Notes: generated by a model not told the origin, from the sequence alone. A stretch of 64,000 nucleotides of DNA from SZUA-229 sp036567985 (GCA_036567985.1 DATCTK010000022.1:1-64000), one strand, 5' to 3'; shown: positions 50,982-60,969, counted from the stretch's first letter. Made by a program: numbers and translations.

Positions 50982-52907
50982 ATGGGAAAAATTATCGGTA
51001 TAGATCTGGGTACGACCAACTCTTGTGTCGCAATTATGGATGGTGACAAGCCACGCGTAATTGAAAACTCGGAAGGTGATCGCACCACCCCGTCGATCAT
51101 TGCCTTTGGTGACGGTGAAGAAGTGATGGTTGGCCAGTCTGCCAAGCGCCAGGCGGTGACCAACCCTGAAAACACCCTGTTCGCCATCAAGCGCCTGATC
51201 GGCCGTCGTTTCGACGAAGACGTGGTGCAGCGCGACATCAAGCTGGTGCCTTATAAAATTATCAAGGCAGACAACGGTGATGCATGGGTTGAGGTCAAGG
51301 GCCAGAAGATGGCACCACCGGAAATTTCTGCCCGTGTACTGCAGAAGATGAAGAAAACAGCGGAAGAGTACCTGGGTGAAGAAGTCACCGAAGCGGTGGT
51401 GACCGTACCGGCCTACTTCAATGACTCACAGCGTCAGGCAACCAAGGACGCAGGCAAGATCGCGGGTCTTGATGTTAAGCGTATCATTAACGAGCCAACC
51501 GCAGCGGCGCTGGCCTATGGTATGGATAAGAAACTCAAGGGTGATAACACCATTGCGGTTTATGACCTGGGCGGCGGTACCTTCGACGTATCAATTATTG
51601 AAATAGCCGATATCGATGGCGAACACCAGTTTGAAGTACTGGCTACCAACGGTGATACCTTCCTGGGTGGTGAAGACTTCGATATGCGCCTGATCGATTA
51701 CCTGGCGGACGAATTCAAGAAAGACACCGGCATGGATTTACACAATGATCCACTGGCACTGCAGCGCCTGAAAGAAGCAGCGGAAAAAGCCAAGATCGAA
51801 CTGTCATCCAGCCAGCAAACCGATGTCAACCTGCCGTACATCACAGCGGATGCATCAGGTCCCAAGCACCTGAACATCAAGCTGTCACGTGCCAAGCTGG
51901 AATCACTGGTTGATGACCTGGTACAGCGTACCATCGAGCCATGCAAGGTAGCACTGAAAGATGCCGGCCTGAGTGTGGGTGACATCAACGATGTTATCCT
52001 GGTGGGCGGCCAGAGCCGTATGCCCAAGGTTCAGGAAGCGGTTAAGAACTTCTTTGGCAAAGAGCCACGTAAGGACGTAAACCCGGATGAAGCGGTTGCA
52101 CTGGGTGCATCGATTCAGGGCGGCGTACTGGGTGGCGATGTCAATGACATCCTGCTGCTGGACGTAACCCCGCTGTCACTGGGTATAGAAACCATGGGTG
52201 GCGTAATGACCAAGCTGGTAGAGAAAAACACCACGATTCCAACCAAGGCATCACAGGTGTTCTCGACTGCCGATGACAACCAGGGTGCGGTAACCGTGCA
52301 TGTACTGCAGGGTGAGCGTGAAATTGCCTCCGGTAACAAGTCACTGGGCCGTTTTGACCTGGCAGACATTCCACCGGCACCACGTGGTGTACCGCAGATT
52401 GAAGTGTCCTTCGACATCGATGCCAACGGTATTCTGAATGTATCGGCGAAAGACAAGGCAACCGGCAAGGAACAGTCAATTGTAATCAAGGCCTCTTCCG
52501 GTCTGTCCGATGAAGAAGTGGAAAAAATGGTGAAGGATGCCGAAGCCCATGCGGACGAAGACCGTAAGCAGAAGGCACTGGTTGAAGCGCGCAACACCGC
52601 TGAAAACCTGATTCACGCCACAGAAAAATCACTCAAGGATCTGGGTGACAAGGTGGAAGACGGTGAGAAAACCGCGATTGAAGGCGCGATTGCCGAGCTG
52701 CGTGAAGCCATGGCAGGTGATGACAAGGACCTGATCGAGCAGAAGACCACGGCGCTGACCGAAGCGGCGGGCAAGATTGCCGAGAAGGCCTATGCTCAGT
52801 CACAGCAGAAAGAAGGCGCGGCAGATGCATCTGCTGATCAGGCTTCATCTGCCGATGACGAAGTGGTTGATGCCGAGTTTGAAGAAGTTAAAGACGACAA
52901 CAAGTAA
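50982..52907 (+). CDS. dnaK: chaperone DnaK (Hsp70)
   Basis: 641 aa. IGIDLGTTNSCVAIMDG, VPAYFNDSQRQATKDAG, RIINEPTAAALAYG, YDLGGGTFDVSIIEI in the ATPase; substrate domain LLLDVTPLSLGIETMGG; C-terminal EEVVDAEFEEV-type tail (DDEVVDAEFEEVKDDNK). Full length. Works with DnaJ and GrpE encoded on either side. Confidence 0.98.
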   Translation: MGKIIGIDLGTTNSCVAIMDGDKPRVIENSEGDRTTPSIIAFGDGEEVMVGQSAKRQAVTNPENTLFAIKRLIGRRFDEDVVQRDIKLVPYKIIKADNGDAWVEVKGQKMAPPEISARVLQKMKKTAEEYLGEEVTEAVVTVPAYFNDSQRQATKDAGKIAGLDVKRIINEPTAAALAYGMDKKLKGDNTIAVYDLGGGTFDVSIIEIADIDGEHQFEVLATNGDTFLGGEDFDMRLIDYLADEFKKDTGMDLHNDPLALQRLKEAAEKAKIELSSSQQTDVNLPYITADASGPKHLNIKLSRAKLESLVDDLVQRTIEPCKVALKDAGLSVGDINDVILVGGQSRMPKVQEAVKNFFGKEPRKDVNPDEAVALGASIQGGVLGGDVNDILLLDVTPLSLGIETMGGVMTKLVEKNTTIPTKASQVFSTADDNQGAVTVHVLQGEREIASGNKSLGRFDLADIPPAPRGVPQIEVSFDIDANGILNVSAKDKATGKEQSIVIKASSGLSDEEVEKMVKDAEAHADEDRKQKALVEARNTAENLIHATEKSLKDLGDKVEDGEKTAIEGAIAELREAMAGDDKDLIEQKTTALTEAAGKIAEKAYAQSQQKEGAADASADQASSADDEVVDAEFEEVKDDNK

Positions 52908-52943
52908 GGCCGTCTTTTGCCGAAGGGCATTTACCACACCGAA

Positions 52944-52972
52944 ATGCCCGGTTTTTTAAGCCGGGCATTTTG
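52944..52972 (+). terminator. terminator after dnaK
   Basis: ATGCCCGG and CCGGGCAT pair (8 bp) across a nine-base loop, followed by a short T-run. Confidence 0.7.
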
Positions 52973-52994
52973 TGTGTCTAATAGTGTTTAAAAA

Positions 52995-53125
52995 TGAAGT
53001 CCGCAAATGAACGCAAATGAACGCAAATGAACGCAAATAAAAGCGAATCTTTTTAGTTATTTTTAGCGCCTGCGGCGCTAAAAACTATAAAATTTGCGTT
53101 TATTAGCGTTCATTTGCGGACTTAA
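52995..53125. repeat. inverted cluster of AACGCAAAT repeats before dnaJ
   Basis: Four tandem units of about 10 bases (AATGAACGCAA, 52998-53040) face AAATTTGCGTTTATTAGCG and TTCATTTGCGGAC at 53090-53121, with a GCGCCTGCGGCGC palindrome between. Same family at 55690-55830 and 63568-63705. Confidence 0.8.
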
Positions 53126-53150
53126 AAAGTCATAAAAGAGACAGTAGAGC

Positions 53151-54275
53151 ATGTCAAAACGAGATTATTACGAAGTTCTGGGTGTCGCCAGGGATGCCAA
53201 TGACGCGGCGATTAAAAAGGCCTTCAAGCGTCTGGCAATGAAATACCACCCCGACCGCAACCAGGATAACCCGGAAGCAATCGACAAGTTCAAGGAAGCC
53301 AGGGAAGCCTACGATATCCTCTCGGATGCACAGAAACGTGCGGCCTATGATCAATACGGCCATGCCGGTGTGGATGGCTCGGCCGGTGCCGGTTTCGGTG
53401 GCGGTGGTGCCAATTTCAGTGATATTTTCGGTGATGTATTCGGCGATATCTTTGGTGGTGGCGGTGGTCGCAGCCGCTCATTCCGCGGCTCCGACCTGCG
53501 TTACAATATGGAACTGGGGCTGGAAGATGCAGTGGCGGGAACCACGGTGCAGATCAAGATTCCAACCCTGGTAGCCTGTAAAACCTGTGATGGCAGTGGC
53601 GCTAAAAAAGGCTCGTCGCCGGTTACCTGCAGCACCTGTGGTGGAACCGGTCAGGTACGCATCCAGCAGGGCTTTTTCTCGGTACAGCAAACCTGTCCCC
53701 ACTGTCATGGCCAGGGCAAGACCATTACCGACCCCTGTGGTGACTGCCACGGCCAGGGCCGCATAGAAGAACGCAAGACCCTGTCAGTTAAGGTACCACC
53801 CGGCGTGGATAACGGCGACCGTATTCGCCTGTCCGGCGAAGGCGAGGCAGGGGAGAACGGTGGGCCTCCGGGGGATCTGTATGTGCAGATTCATGTGATG
53901 CCGCATCCGATTTTCGAGCGGGATGGCAGCAATCTACTGTGCCAGGTGCCCATCAGTGTGGCTACTGCTGCGCTGGGTGGTGAGCTGGAAGTGCCAACCC
54001 TTAACGGTCGTGTTAAGCTGAAGATTCCCGCAGAAACCCAGACCGGGCGTATGTTCCGTCTGAAGGGCAAGGGGGTTAAGCCGGTACGTGGTGGTATTGT
54101 TGGTGATCTGATCTGCAAGGTGGTGATTGAAACCCCGGTCAAGCTCACCGCAAAACAGAAAGAACTGTTACGCGAGTTTGATGAAAGCGTACACGGTGAT
54201 AACAAGAACCATAACCCGCAGGGCAGCTCCTGGATGGACGGGGTAAAAAAATTCTTTGACGACATGAAGCTTTGA
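53151..54275 (+). CDS. dnaJ: co-chaperone DnaJ (Hsp40)
   Basis: 374 aa. J domain with HPD (MKYHPDRNQD), Gly/Phe linker (GAGFGGGGANFSDIFGDVFG), four CxxCxGxG zinc repeats (CKTCDGSG, CSTCGGTG, CPHCHGQG, CGDCHGQG) and C-terminal substrate domains. Stimulates DnaK ATPase. Separated from dnaK by terminator and repeats, so it may have its own promoter. Confidence 0.98.
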   Translation: MSKRDYYEVLGVARDANDAAIKKAFKRLAMKYHPDRNQDNPEAIDKFKEAREAYDILSDAQKRAAYDQYGHAGVDGSAGAGFGGGGANFSDIFGDVFGDIFGGGGGRSRSFRGSDLRYNMELGLEDAVAGTTVQIKIPTLVACKTCDGSGAKKGSSPVTCSTCGGTGQVRIQQGFFSVQQTCPHCHGQGKTITDPCGDCHGQGRIEERKTLSVKVPPGVDNGDRIRLSGEGEAGENGGPPGDLYVQIHVMPHPIFERDGSNLLCQVPISVATAALGGELEVPTLNGRVKLKIPAETQTGRMFRLKGKGVKPVRGGIVGDLICKVVIETPVKLTAKQKELLREFDESVHGDNKNHNPQGSSWMDGVKKFFDDMKL

Positions 54276-54277
54276 TT

Positions 54278-54757
54278 ATGACAACACGCAGAAAATTACT
54301 CGCCGCACTAGCGGGTCTCGCCGGTGGCGCCTTACTCAGCCGTAAGGCTGCAGCACAGCAGGATTCAGCCGAAACGCTGCGCTTTCCCGGTGACCCCACC
54401 GAACATAATGTGATCTACCAGCTGAATAAAAGCAGCGAGCAGTACCATGATGCGGTACTGTTTTCGGTGGGGGAGATGCTGCGCAAATACGGTGACAATA
54501 TCACCATCGTAGTGACCGCGTTTGGCCCTGGTATTCACCTGCTGGGTAAAAAGCCTGAGCGCATGGTCACAGAAAAAAACAAACAAACGGTAAAAAGTCT
54601 GGCGGCCTATGGTGTAAAATTCCACGCCTGCGGCAACACCATGGATACGCTTGGCTGGAATCAGTCTAATCTGTATGATTTCGCCGAAGTCGTTCAGGTA
54701 GGAGCAGCGGATCTGCTGGAGCATCAGGAAAAAGGCTTTGCCTATATCAGCCTGTAG
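54278..54757 (+). CDS. exported DsrE-like protein
   Basis: 159 aa from ATG 54278, just past the dnaJ stop. Signal region TTRRKLLAALAGLAGGALLS ends near AQQ; the double Arg suggests Tat export, though the motif is minimal. The mature part has the DsrE/DsrF-like fold pattern (VIYQLNKSSEQYHDAVLFSV, ITIVVTAFGPGIHLL, VKFHACGNTMDTLG) with a single conserved Cys. Relatives are sulfur-carrier-like proteins; the role here is unknown. It lies between dnaJ and dapB. Confidence 0.8.
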   Translation: MTTRRKLLAALAGLAGGALLSRKAAAQQDSAETLRFPGDPTEHNVIYQLNKSSEQYHDAVLFSVGEMLRKYGDNITIVVTAFGPGIHLLGKKPERMVTEKNKQTVKSLAAYGVKFHACGNTMDTLGWNQSNLYDFAEVVQVGAADLLEHQEKGFAYISL

Positions 54758-54858
54758 CCTGCTGCAGGTTCGGATGCTATCTGGCCGTTGACGCTTAGGT
54801 GCGTGGCGATCAGACGTTATTCCCGCATCACCCGTAAAAAATAATAGAGACAGAGTTA

Positions 54859-55659
54859 ATGTTACGAATTGCAATCACAGGCGCGGCCGGGCGCATGGGG
54901 AAAACCCTGATTGAAGCCTGCCAGCAGGCAGATGACTGCATGCTGAGTGCGGCGATTGAGCGTCCCGGTATCAGCCTGATCGGTGCCGATGCCGGCGAGC
55001 TCTCCGGTGTCGGGCGTCTCGATGTGCAGCTGGTGGATGACATTACCAGCGTACTCAATGACTTTGACGTACTGATCGACTTCACTTCCATCGAATCCAC
55101 TCTGCATAATCTGCAGGTCTGTAAGGACAATCAAAAACACATTATTATCGGCACCACCGGTTTCAGCGATGAACAGAAAGCGCTGATTCGAGACGCGGCG
55201 CAACAAACCGCGGTGGTGTTTGCGCCGAATATGAGCGTGGGTGTGAACCTGTGTCTCAAGCTGCTGGAAATGGCCGCCTCGGTACTCAATGAAGATTACG
55301 ACATTGAAGTGATTGAAGCCCACCATCGCCACAAGGTGGATGCGCCCTCCGGTACGGCACTGCGTATGGGTGAAGTGGTAGCGCAAACCCTGGGTCGTGA
55401 TCTGAAAGACTGTGCGGTCTACGGCCGTGAAGGTCACACCGGCCCCCGTGATCCACAGAGCATCGGCTTTGAAACCATTCGCGCCGGTGATGTAGTGGGT
55501 GAGCATACCGTGATGTTTGCCACCGAAGGGGAGCGGGTGGAAATTACCCACAAGGCCTCCAGTCGCATGACCTTCGCCAAAGGCGCGATCCGTGCGGCCA
55601 GATGGCTTAAAGGCAAGGATAAAGGGCTGTATGATATGCGCGATGTGCTGGGGTTATAA
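54859..55659 (+). CDS. dapB: 4-hydroxy-tetrahydrodipicolinate reductase
   Basis: 266 aa. NAD site ITGAAGRMGKTL, IIGTTGFSDEQ, and catalytic EAHHRHKVDAPSGTALRMGE with the His pair and Lys. Reduces the DapA product in lysine and diaminopimelate synthesis. Full length. In many relatives carA-carB follow; here repeats and fabD follow. Confidence 0.97.
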   Translation: MLRIAITGAAGRMGKTLIEACQQADDCMLSAAIERPGISLIGADAGELSGVGRLDVQLVDDITSVLNDFDVLIDFTSIESTLHNLQVCKDNQKHIIIGTTGFSDEQKALIRDAAQQTAVVFAPNMSVGVNLCLKLLEMAASVLNEDYDIEVIEAHHRHKVDAPSGTALRMGEVVAQTLGRDLKDCAVYGREGHTGPRDPQSIGFETIRAGDVVGEHTVMFATEGERVEITHKASSRMTFAKGAIRAARWLKGKDKGLYDMRDVLGL

Positions 55660-55689
55660 AAACACGGGTAAAGCGTATAAAAAAAGCAC

Positions 55690-55830
55690 AAGAAAACGCG
55701 AATGAACGCAAATGCACGCAAATAAAAAGCAGAAGCATTTAGAGTTCAATGTCAATGTGTTGTAACGCTATATAAAATAATATTTGCATTCATTCGCGTT
55801 AATTAGCGTTCATTTGCGTTTTCTTTTAAA
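55690..55830. repeat. inverted AACGCAAAT repeat cluster between dapB and fabD
   Basis: GAATGAACGCAAATGCACGC (near 55700) faces TTGCATTCATTCGCGTTAAT and TAGCGTTCATTTGCGTTTTC (55785-55830). The rest of the gap is AT-rich and has no gene. Confidence 0.8.
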
Positions 55831-55864
55831 GTTTAAAAAATAATTATTAAATTAAGGTAAATAT

Positions 55865-56803
55865 ATGAAATTTGCATGCGTGTTTCCCGGTCAGGGATCA
55901 CAGGCCATTGGCATGATGGCAGAACTGGCAGAGGCCTATCCAGTGGTTAAGGAACTGTTTGACAAAGCCTCCGAAGTACTGGGATACGATTTATGGAAGA
56001 TAGTACAGGAAGGTCCGGCGGAAGAGCTGAATAAAACTGAAATTACCCAGCCGGCGATGCTCACCTCCGGGGTGGCAGTGTATGAAATTCTCAAATCAAA
56101 AATCGATGTGGAGCCGGAGCTGTTTGCCGGCCACAGCCTGGGTGAATACACCGCGCTGGTGTGTGCCGGTGCGATTGATTTCGCCGATGCGGTGAAACTG
56201 GTGTCACAGCGGGGCAAACTGATGCAGGAAGCGGTGCCGCCGGGTATCGGTGCCATGGCGGCAATCCTGGGGCTGGAAGATGCGGTGATCAAGGACATCT
56301 GCAAAACTGCCAGCGATGATAATTTCTCCGTGCAGGCAGTGAATTTCAACTCGCCGGGACAGGTGGTGATTGCCGGCAACAAGCAGGCGGTTGAAATGGC
56401 AATGGCACTGGCCAAGGAAGCGGGGGCCAAGCGCGCGCTTAAACTGCCGGTGAGTGTGCCTTCCCATTCCAGCCTGATGGAAGGCGCGGCGCAGCAGCTG
56501 GCCGAGTTTATCAAGGCGGAAATCAAAATCAGCAAGCCGGCTAAACCGGTGTTACAGAATGTGACCGCCAAAGCCTATACGCGCCCGGCGGACATTAGCA
56601 AGAACCTGGTGAAGCAATTGCACAACCCGGTGCTCTGGGTCGACACGGTGAACAACCTGCTGGCCGAAGGCATTGAAGGCATTATCGAGTGTGGCCCCGG
56701 CAAGGTGCTGGTGGGGCTGAATAAACGCATTAACAAAGACGTCGCGCATCACACCGTGTGTGATCTGGCCACCCTGGACGAAACCGTGCAGGCGTTGGCA
56801 TAA
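55865..56803 (+). CDS. fabD: malonyl-CoA:ACP transacylase
   Basis: 312 aa. FPGQGSQAIGMM start, nucleophile Ser in GHSLGEYTALV, catalytic His in VPSHSSLM, and IECGPGKVLVGLNKRI. Transfers malonyl to ACP for fatty-acid chain growth. First gene of the cluster fabD-fabG-acpP-fabF; no fabH or plsX upstream in the window. Confidence 0.97.
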   Translation: MKFACVFPGQGSQAIGMMAELAEAYPVVKELFDKASEVLGYDLWKIVQEGPAEELNKTEITQPAMLTSGVAVYEILKSKIDVEPELFAGHSLGEYTALVCAGAIDFADAVKLVSQRGKLMQEAVPPGIGAMAAILGLEDAVIKDICKTASDDNFSVQAVNFNSPGQVVIAGNKQAVEMAMALAKEAGAKRALKLPVSVPSHSSLMEGAAQQLAEFIKAEIKISKPAKPVLQNVTAKAYTRPADISKNLVKQLHNPVLWVDTVNNLLAEGIEGIIECGPGKVLVGLNKRINKDVAHHTVCDLATLDETVQALA

Positions 56804-56827
56804 GCTGCGATCAGTTGAGGAATGAAT

Positions 56828-57565
56828 ATGAATCTGGAAAATGAAGTTGCACTGGTCACCGGTGCGAGTCGCGGCATTGGTAAGGCCATTGCGGAAACCC
56901 TGGCCGCAGCAGGCGCGAAAGTGATTGGTACCGCCACCTCGGACAGCGGTGCGGAAAACATCTCCGGCTACCTCGCGGCGTCTGGCGGCAAGGGCATGTG
57001 CCTGAATGTCACCGATGATGCGTCTATCAAGCAGGTACTGAAAGACATTACGGATGAATTCGGTGCGATCAGTGTGCTGGTGAACAACGCCGGCATTACC
57101 CGTGATAACCTGCTAATGATGATGAAAGACGAACAGTGGGACGAGATTATCCAGACCAATCTGACCTCGGTATTCAAGTTATCCAAAAGCGTGATTCGCC
57201 CGATGATGAAGGCGCGTCACGGCCGCATTATCAATATCGGTTCGGTGGTGGGTTTAACCGGTAACCCGGGTCAGACCAACTATTCAGCCGCCAAGGCGGG
57301 CCTGCTTGGCTTTACCAAATCACTGGCGCGGGAAATCGGTTCGCGTAATATCACGGTGAATACCGTGGCGCCGGGCTTTATCGACACCGACATGACACGG
57401 GAGTTGCCAGAAGAGCAGCGTGAGGCTTTGACCAAACAGATTCCGCTGAACAAACTGGGTGATCCACAGGATATTGCCAACGCGGTTGCTTTCCTGGCAT
57501 CGCCACTGGCAGCCTATATTACCGGTGAAACCATCAATGTGAATGGCGGCATGTACATGCCATAG
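56828..57565 (+). CDS. fabG: 3-oxoacyl-ACP reductase
   Basis: 245 aa from ATG 56828, seven bases after GAGGA. NADP site VTGASRGIGKAIAE, NNAGITRDNLLMMM, catalytic Tyr/Lys in NYSAAKAGLLGF, end VNGGMYMP. Reduces beta-ketoacyl-ACP. Twenty-four bases after fabD, same operon. Confidence 0.97.
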   Translation: MNLENEVALVTGASRGIGKAIAETLAAAGAKVIGTATSDSGAENISGYLAASGGKGMCLNVTDDASIKQVLKDITDEFGAISVLVNNAGITRDNLLMMMKDEQWDEIIQTNLTSVFKLSKSVIRPMMKARHGRIINIGSVVGLTGNPGQTNYSAAKAGLLGFTKSLAREIGSRNITVNTVAPGFIDTDMTRELPEEQREALTKQIPLNKLGDPQDIANAVAFLASPLAAYITGETINVNGGMYMP

Positions 57566-57718
57566 GGTGATATTTTGCTTTTAAAATATCGTTTAATTAA
57601 TTGAAATATATGATTTTTTTAGCCTCCCAAATCGCTTAAAAAATAGCTGGTAGTCTGTGGCGTTATTCTCTAAAATACCGCGCAGCTCACATATATTCGA
57701 AATCAAGAGGAAAACTAC

Positions 57719-57952
57719 ATGAGCAGTGTTGAAGAACGCGTTCGCAAAATTGTTATTGAACAGCTAGGTGTTAAAGAAGATCAGGTAACTAACGAAGCAT
57801 CTTTCGTTGATGATCTGGGTGCAGATTCACTGGATACCGTTGAACTGGTAATGGCTCTGGAAGAGGAATTCGAGTGCGAAATTCCTGATGAAGACGCTGA
57901 AAAAATTACGACAGTTCAGCAGGCACTGGATTACGTTAACGCTAACAGCTAA
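57719..57952 (+). CDS. acpP: acyl carrier protein
   Basis: 77 aa. Phosphopantetheine Ser in LGADSLDTVELVMALEEEF; acidic throughout. Carries acyl chains in fatty-acid synthesis. The 153-bp gap before it is AT-rich with TAAAAT near 57673 and AAGAGGA before the start, suggesting its own promoter. Confidence 0.98.
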   Translation: MSSVEERVRKIVIEQLGVKEDQVTNEASFVDDLGADSLDTVELVMALEEEFECEIPDEDAEKITTVQQALDYVNANS

Positions 57953-57968
57953 TCTGGTCCAAATAAAA

Positions 57969-57995
57969 GGGCAGGCGTAGTTGCCTGCCCTTTTT
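57969..57995 (+). terminator. terminator after acpP
   Basis: GGGCAGGC and GCCTGCCC (8 bp) around a six-base loop, followed by TTTTT. Confidence 0.85.
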
Positions 57996-58152
57996 GCGTT
58001 TATGGCGGGGTATAATTCAGGCTCGCCTTACGCAAACCTCTTTTTAATGATTGTTACTGTGCATCAGTCACTCTGGGCAGGCCGGAAATATCCTGGGCAG
58101 GCTCTGGCTGTGCGCAGTAAACGTTTTTCAAATACACATCTGGAGAGCGCTC

Positions 58153-59391
58153 TTGGCTAAACGTCGCGTTGTCGTTACCGGCTTAGGTATAGTTTCACCT
58201 GTAGGCAATGATTTAAAATCAACCTGGGAGAATATTCTTGCAGGTAAAAGCGGTGCCGCGCTGATTACGGATTTTGATACCAGCGATCATGCGGTCAAGT
58301 TCGCCTGCACCGTTAAGGATTTTGATGCCAGCCAGTATATTCCGCTGAAAGAGCTGAAAAAAATGGATACCTTTATCCATTACGGCATAGCGGCAGCGGA
58401 TCAGGCAATTAAGGATTCCGGTATTGAAATTACCGACGCCAATGCCGAGCGCATCGGTGTGGCGGTGGGCTCCGGTATCGGTGGTCTGCCGATGATCGAG
58501 AAAAACAAGGAAGCCCTGGATAACGGCGGCCCGCGTAAAATCTCGCCCTTCCTGATTCCCGGCTCCATTATCAATATGATCTCCGGCAACCTGTCGATTA
58601 TCTACGGCATTAAAGGCCCGAATATCGCACCGGTCACCGCCTGTACCACCGGCACCCACAGTGTGGGCCTGGCGGCGCGCATGATCGCCTACGGTGATGC
58701 GGATGTAATGATTGCTGGCGGCGCAGAAAAAGCCTCATCGCCACTGGGCATGGGTGGCTTTGCTGCCGCCCGTGCACTGTCACGCAATAACGACAACCCC
58801 GAGGCGGCGAGTCGCCCCTGGGACAGGGACCGTGATGGCTTTGTGCTGGGCGACGGTGCCGGGGTGATGATTCTGGAAGAATACGAACACGCCAAAGCCC
58901 GGGGTGCGAAAATCTACGCCGAAATGGCGGGCTTTGGTATGAGCGGTGATGCCTACCATATGACCAGCCCCTCGGAAGGTGGTGAAGGCGCAGCGCGCTG
59001 TATGGTCAATGCGATCAAGGATGCGGGTCTCAATCCGGATCAGGTGGATTTTGTGAACGCCCACGGCACCTCGACCCCGGCGGGTGATGTGGCCGAAACC
59101 GAGGCGGTAAAACGCGCCTTTGGGGATCATGCGAAAAAGCTCGCAGTGACCTCGACCAAGTCCATGACCGGTCACCTGTTAGGTGCCGCCGGTGGGGTTG
59201 AAGCGGTGTTCACGGTGATGAGCCTGTACCACCAGGTGGCCACGCCCACCATTAACCTGGATAACCAGGACCCTGCCTGTGACCTGGATTATGTGCCCAA
59301 TGTTGCACGGGACATGAAGATCGAGGTGGCGCTGTCCAACTCCTTCGGTTTTGGTGGCACTAACGGCACGGTGCTGTTCAAAAAAATCTAG
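58153..59391 (+). CDS. fabF: 3-oxoacyl-ACP synthase II
   Basis: 412 aa from a TTG start at 58153 (GGAGAG upstream), which gives the family-typical beginning AKRRVVVTGLGIVSPVGN and length; the longer frame from 58051 adds unrelated residues. Cys in VTACTTGTHSVG, His in NAHGTSTPAGD and MTGHLLGAAGG form the active site. Elongates acyl chains. Confidence 0.95.
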   Translation: MAKRRVVVTGLGIVSPVGNDLKSTWENILAGKSGAALITDFDTSDHAVKFACTVKDFDASQYIPLKELKKMDTFIHYGIAAADQAIKDSGIEITDANAERIGVAVGSGIGGLPMIEKNKEALDNGGPRKISPFLIPGSIINMISGNLSIIYGIKGPNIAPVTACTTGTHSVGLAARMIAYGDADVMIAGGAEKASSPLGMGGFAAARALSRNNDNPEAASRPWDRDRDGFVLGDGAGVMILEEYEHAKARGAKIYAEMAGFGMSGDAYHMTSPSEGGEGAARCMVNAIKDAGLNPDQVDFVNAHGTSTPAGDVAETEAVKRAFGDHAKKLAVTSTKSMTGHLLGAAGGVEAVFTVMSLYHQVATPTINLDNQDPACDLDYVPNVARDMKIEVALSNSFGFGGTNGTVLFKKI

Positions 59392-59520
59392 GCTACCTCA
59401 CCTTGCCGATGCATATATCGGCAAGGTGGTATCTGCTGTTATGCATCTCGTATCGACAGATTGTCGCTCAAGGCTGATAGTACAGATGCAAATCCCAGAC
59501 TCACTCCCGGTTGCTAATCC

Positions 59521-60969
59521 ATGGCGCAAGATCAGATAAAGCAGGCATTGATCATAAAGACGCTGACCTGTAAGGCTCTGGCCAGTGTTCCCGATCTGCT
59601 GGCTCTGCATGCCCGGCATCCCGCTCGTTATCCCCATTTACTCAGCAGTAATGCGCAGCGGATTAAGCCGCAGCAGTCATCACAAACGCAAACCCCATCT
59701 CAGTCCCATACCCCACGCTTTGATATTCTGTTCGCCTGCCCGCAGCAAACCATTCACAGTGAACAGACGGGTTTTCTCGAGCAGCTGGATGTGGCCTGGC
59801 AGGCTGAAGCGGAGCAGTTCCGCCGGGCGCAGCCGCTGAACCATGCAGATGATCCAGTATTAGCTGATTTACCGTTTACCGGTGGCTGGTTTCTCTACCT
59901 CGGTTACGAGTTGGCACAGCAGATCGAGCCGGGCCTGCAGTTGCCAGCGGCAGAAGATGGCCTGCCGGTGGCCTTTGCCACACGTTTTCCGGCGGCGATT
60001 ATAATCGATGCCCATAACGAGCAGGCCTATCTGCTGTGTGAGGCATCCTTTGCCGATTGCCTGGCGCAGATCGAAACAGACCTGGCTGAAGCGGCAGATA
60101 GCAGCCTCTACCGCCAGCCATTCGAGATAGGCGCGATCAGCGAAGATAATGAGGCGGAGTATCTGCAACAGCTGGAGAGGCTGCATCGTTATATTGTGGA
60201 TGGGGATGTGTTCCAGGTGAATCTGTCACGACGCTGGCAAACCCGGCTGAGCTCACAGGTGAATCACGCCAGCCTGTATCACCAGTTAAGCCGATCCAAT
60301 CCCGGGCCGTTCAATGCGCTGATGACCCTGGGTGAACGGGCGGTGATTAGCTCATCGCCGGAGCGGTTGATTCAGCTGAAAAACGGCTGGCTGGAGACCC
60401 GGCCAATTGCCGGCACGCGACCCCGTTCGGACGACCAGTCGGCGGACACCGCGCTGTCTACAGAGCTGATGGCCCACCCCAAGGAACGCGCCGAGCACAT
60501 TATGCTGATTGACCTGGAACGCAACGACCTGGGGCGGGTGTGTGAGCCGGGCAGCATCGAAGTGAATGAACTGATGGTGCTGGAAAGTTATCGCCATGTG
60601 CATCACATTGTCTCCAATGTGCGCGGCCGCCCCCGTGCGGATATAACGCCGGGGCAGTTGATTGCCGCGGTGTTTCCCGGCGGTACCATCACCGGTTGCC
60701 CCAAGGTGCGCTGCATGGAGATTCTGGCAGAGCTGGAGCAGTGTGGGCGGGGTGCCTATACCGGCTCGCTGGGTTATCTAAACCACGATGGCAGTATGGA
60801 TCTGAATATCCTGATCCGTAGCATCAGCCGCAATGGAGACCAGTTGCAGTTTAGAGCCGGCGGCGGCATCGTGGTAGACTCGAATCCGCACAACGAACTC
60901 AATGAAACCCGCGCCAAGGCCAGGGGCCTGTTGCATGCGTTACGGGCGGGTAATAAAAACGAATTATAA
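59521..60969 (+). CDS. pabB: aminodeoxychorismate synthase component I
   Basis: 482 aa. Chorismate-binding landmarks: IVDGDVFQVNLSRRW, FNALMTLGERAVISSSPER, ERNDLGRVCEPGS, FPGGTITGCPKVRCMEI and FRAGGGIVVDSNPHNEL. Makes aminodeoxychorismate for folate. No pabA glutaminase in the window. Followed 25 bases later by pabC. Confidence 0.94.
   Translation: MAQDQIKQALIIKTLTCKALASVPDLLALHARHPARYPHLLSSNAQRIKPQQSSQTQTPSQSHTPRFDILFACPQQTIHSEQTGFLEQLDVAWQAEAEQFRRAQPLNHADDPVLADLPFTGGWFLYLGYELAQQIEPGLQLPAAEDGLPVAFATRFPAAIIIDAHNEQAYLLCEASFADCLAQIETDLAEAADSSLYRQPFEIGAISEDNEAEYLQQLERLHRYIVDGDVFQVNLSRRWQTRLSSQVNHASLYHQLSRSNPGPFNALMTLGERAVISSSPERLIQLKNGWLETRPIAGTRPRSDDQSADTALSTELMAHPKERAEHIMLIDLERNDLGRVCEPGSIEVNELMVLESYRHVHHIVSNVRGRPRADITPGQLIAAVFPGGTITGCPKVRCMEILAELEQCGRGAYTGSLGYLNHDGSMDLNILIRSISRNGDQLQFRAGGGIVVDSNPHNELNETRAKARGLLHALRAGNKNEL

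Noticed and set aside
46395..50982. CIRCE operator for HrcA
   Set aside because: No 9-N9-9 repeat of the expected sequence was visible before hrcA, grpE or dnaK.
53000..53040. CRISPR-like array (tandem AACGCAAAT units)
   Set aside because: Units are about 10 bases and contiguous, without spacers; they belong to a dispersed repeat family.
58051..58152. N-terminal extension of fabF
   Set aside because: The added residues are unlike any FabF, and TTG 58153 has a good ribosome site and gives normal length.
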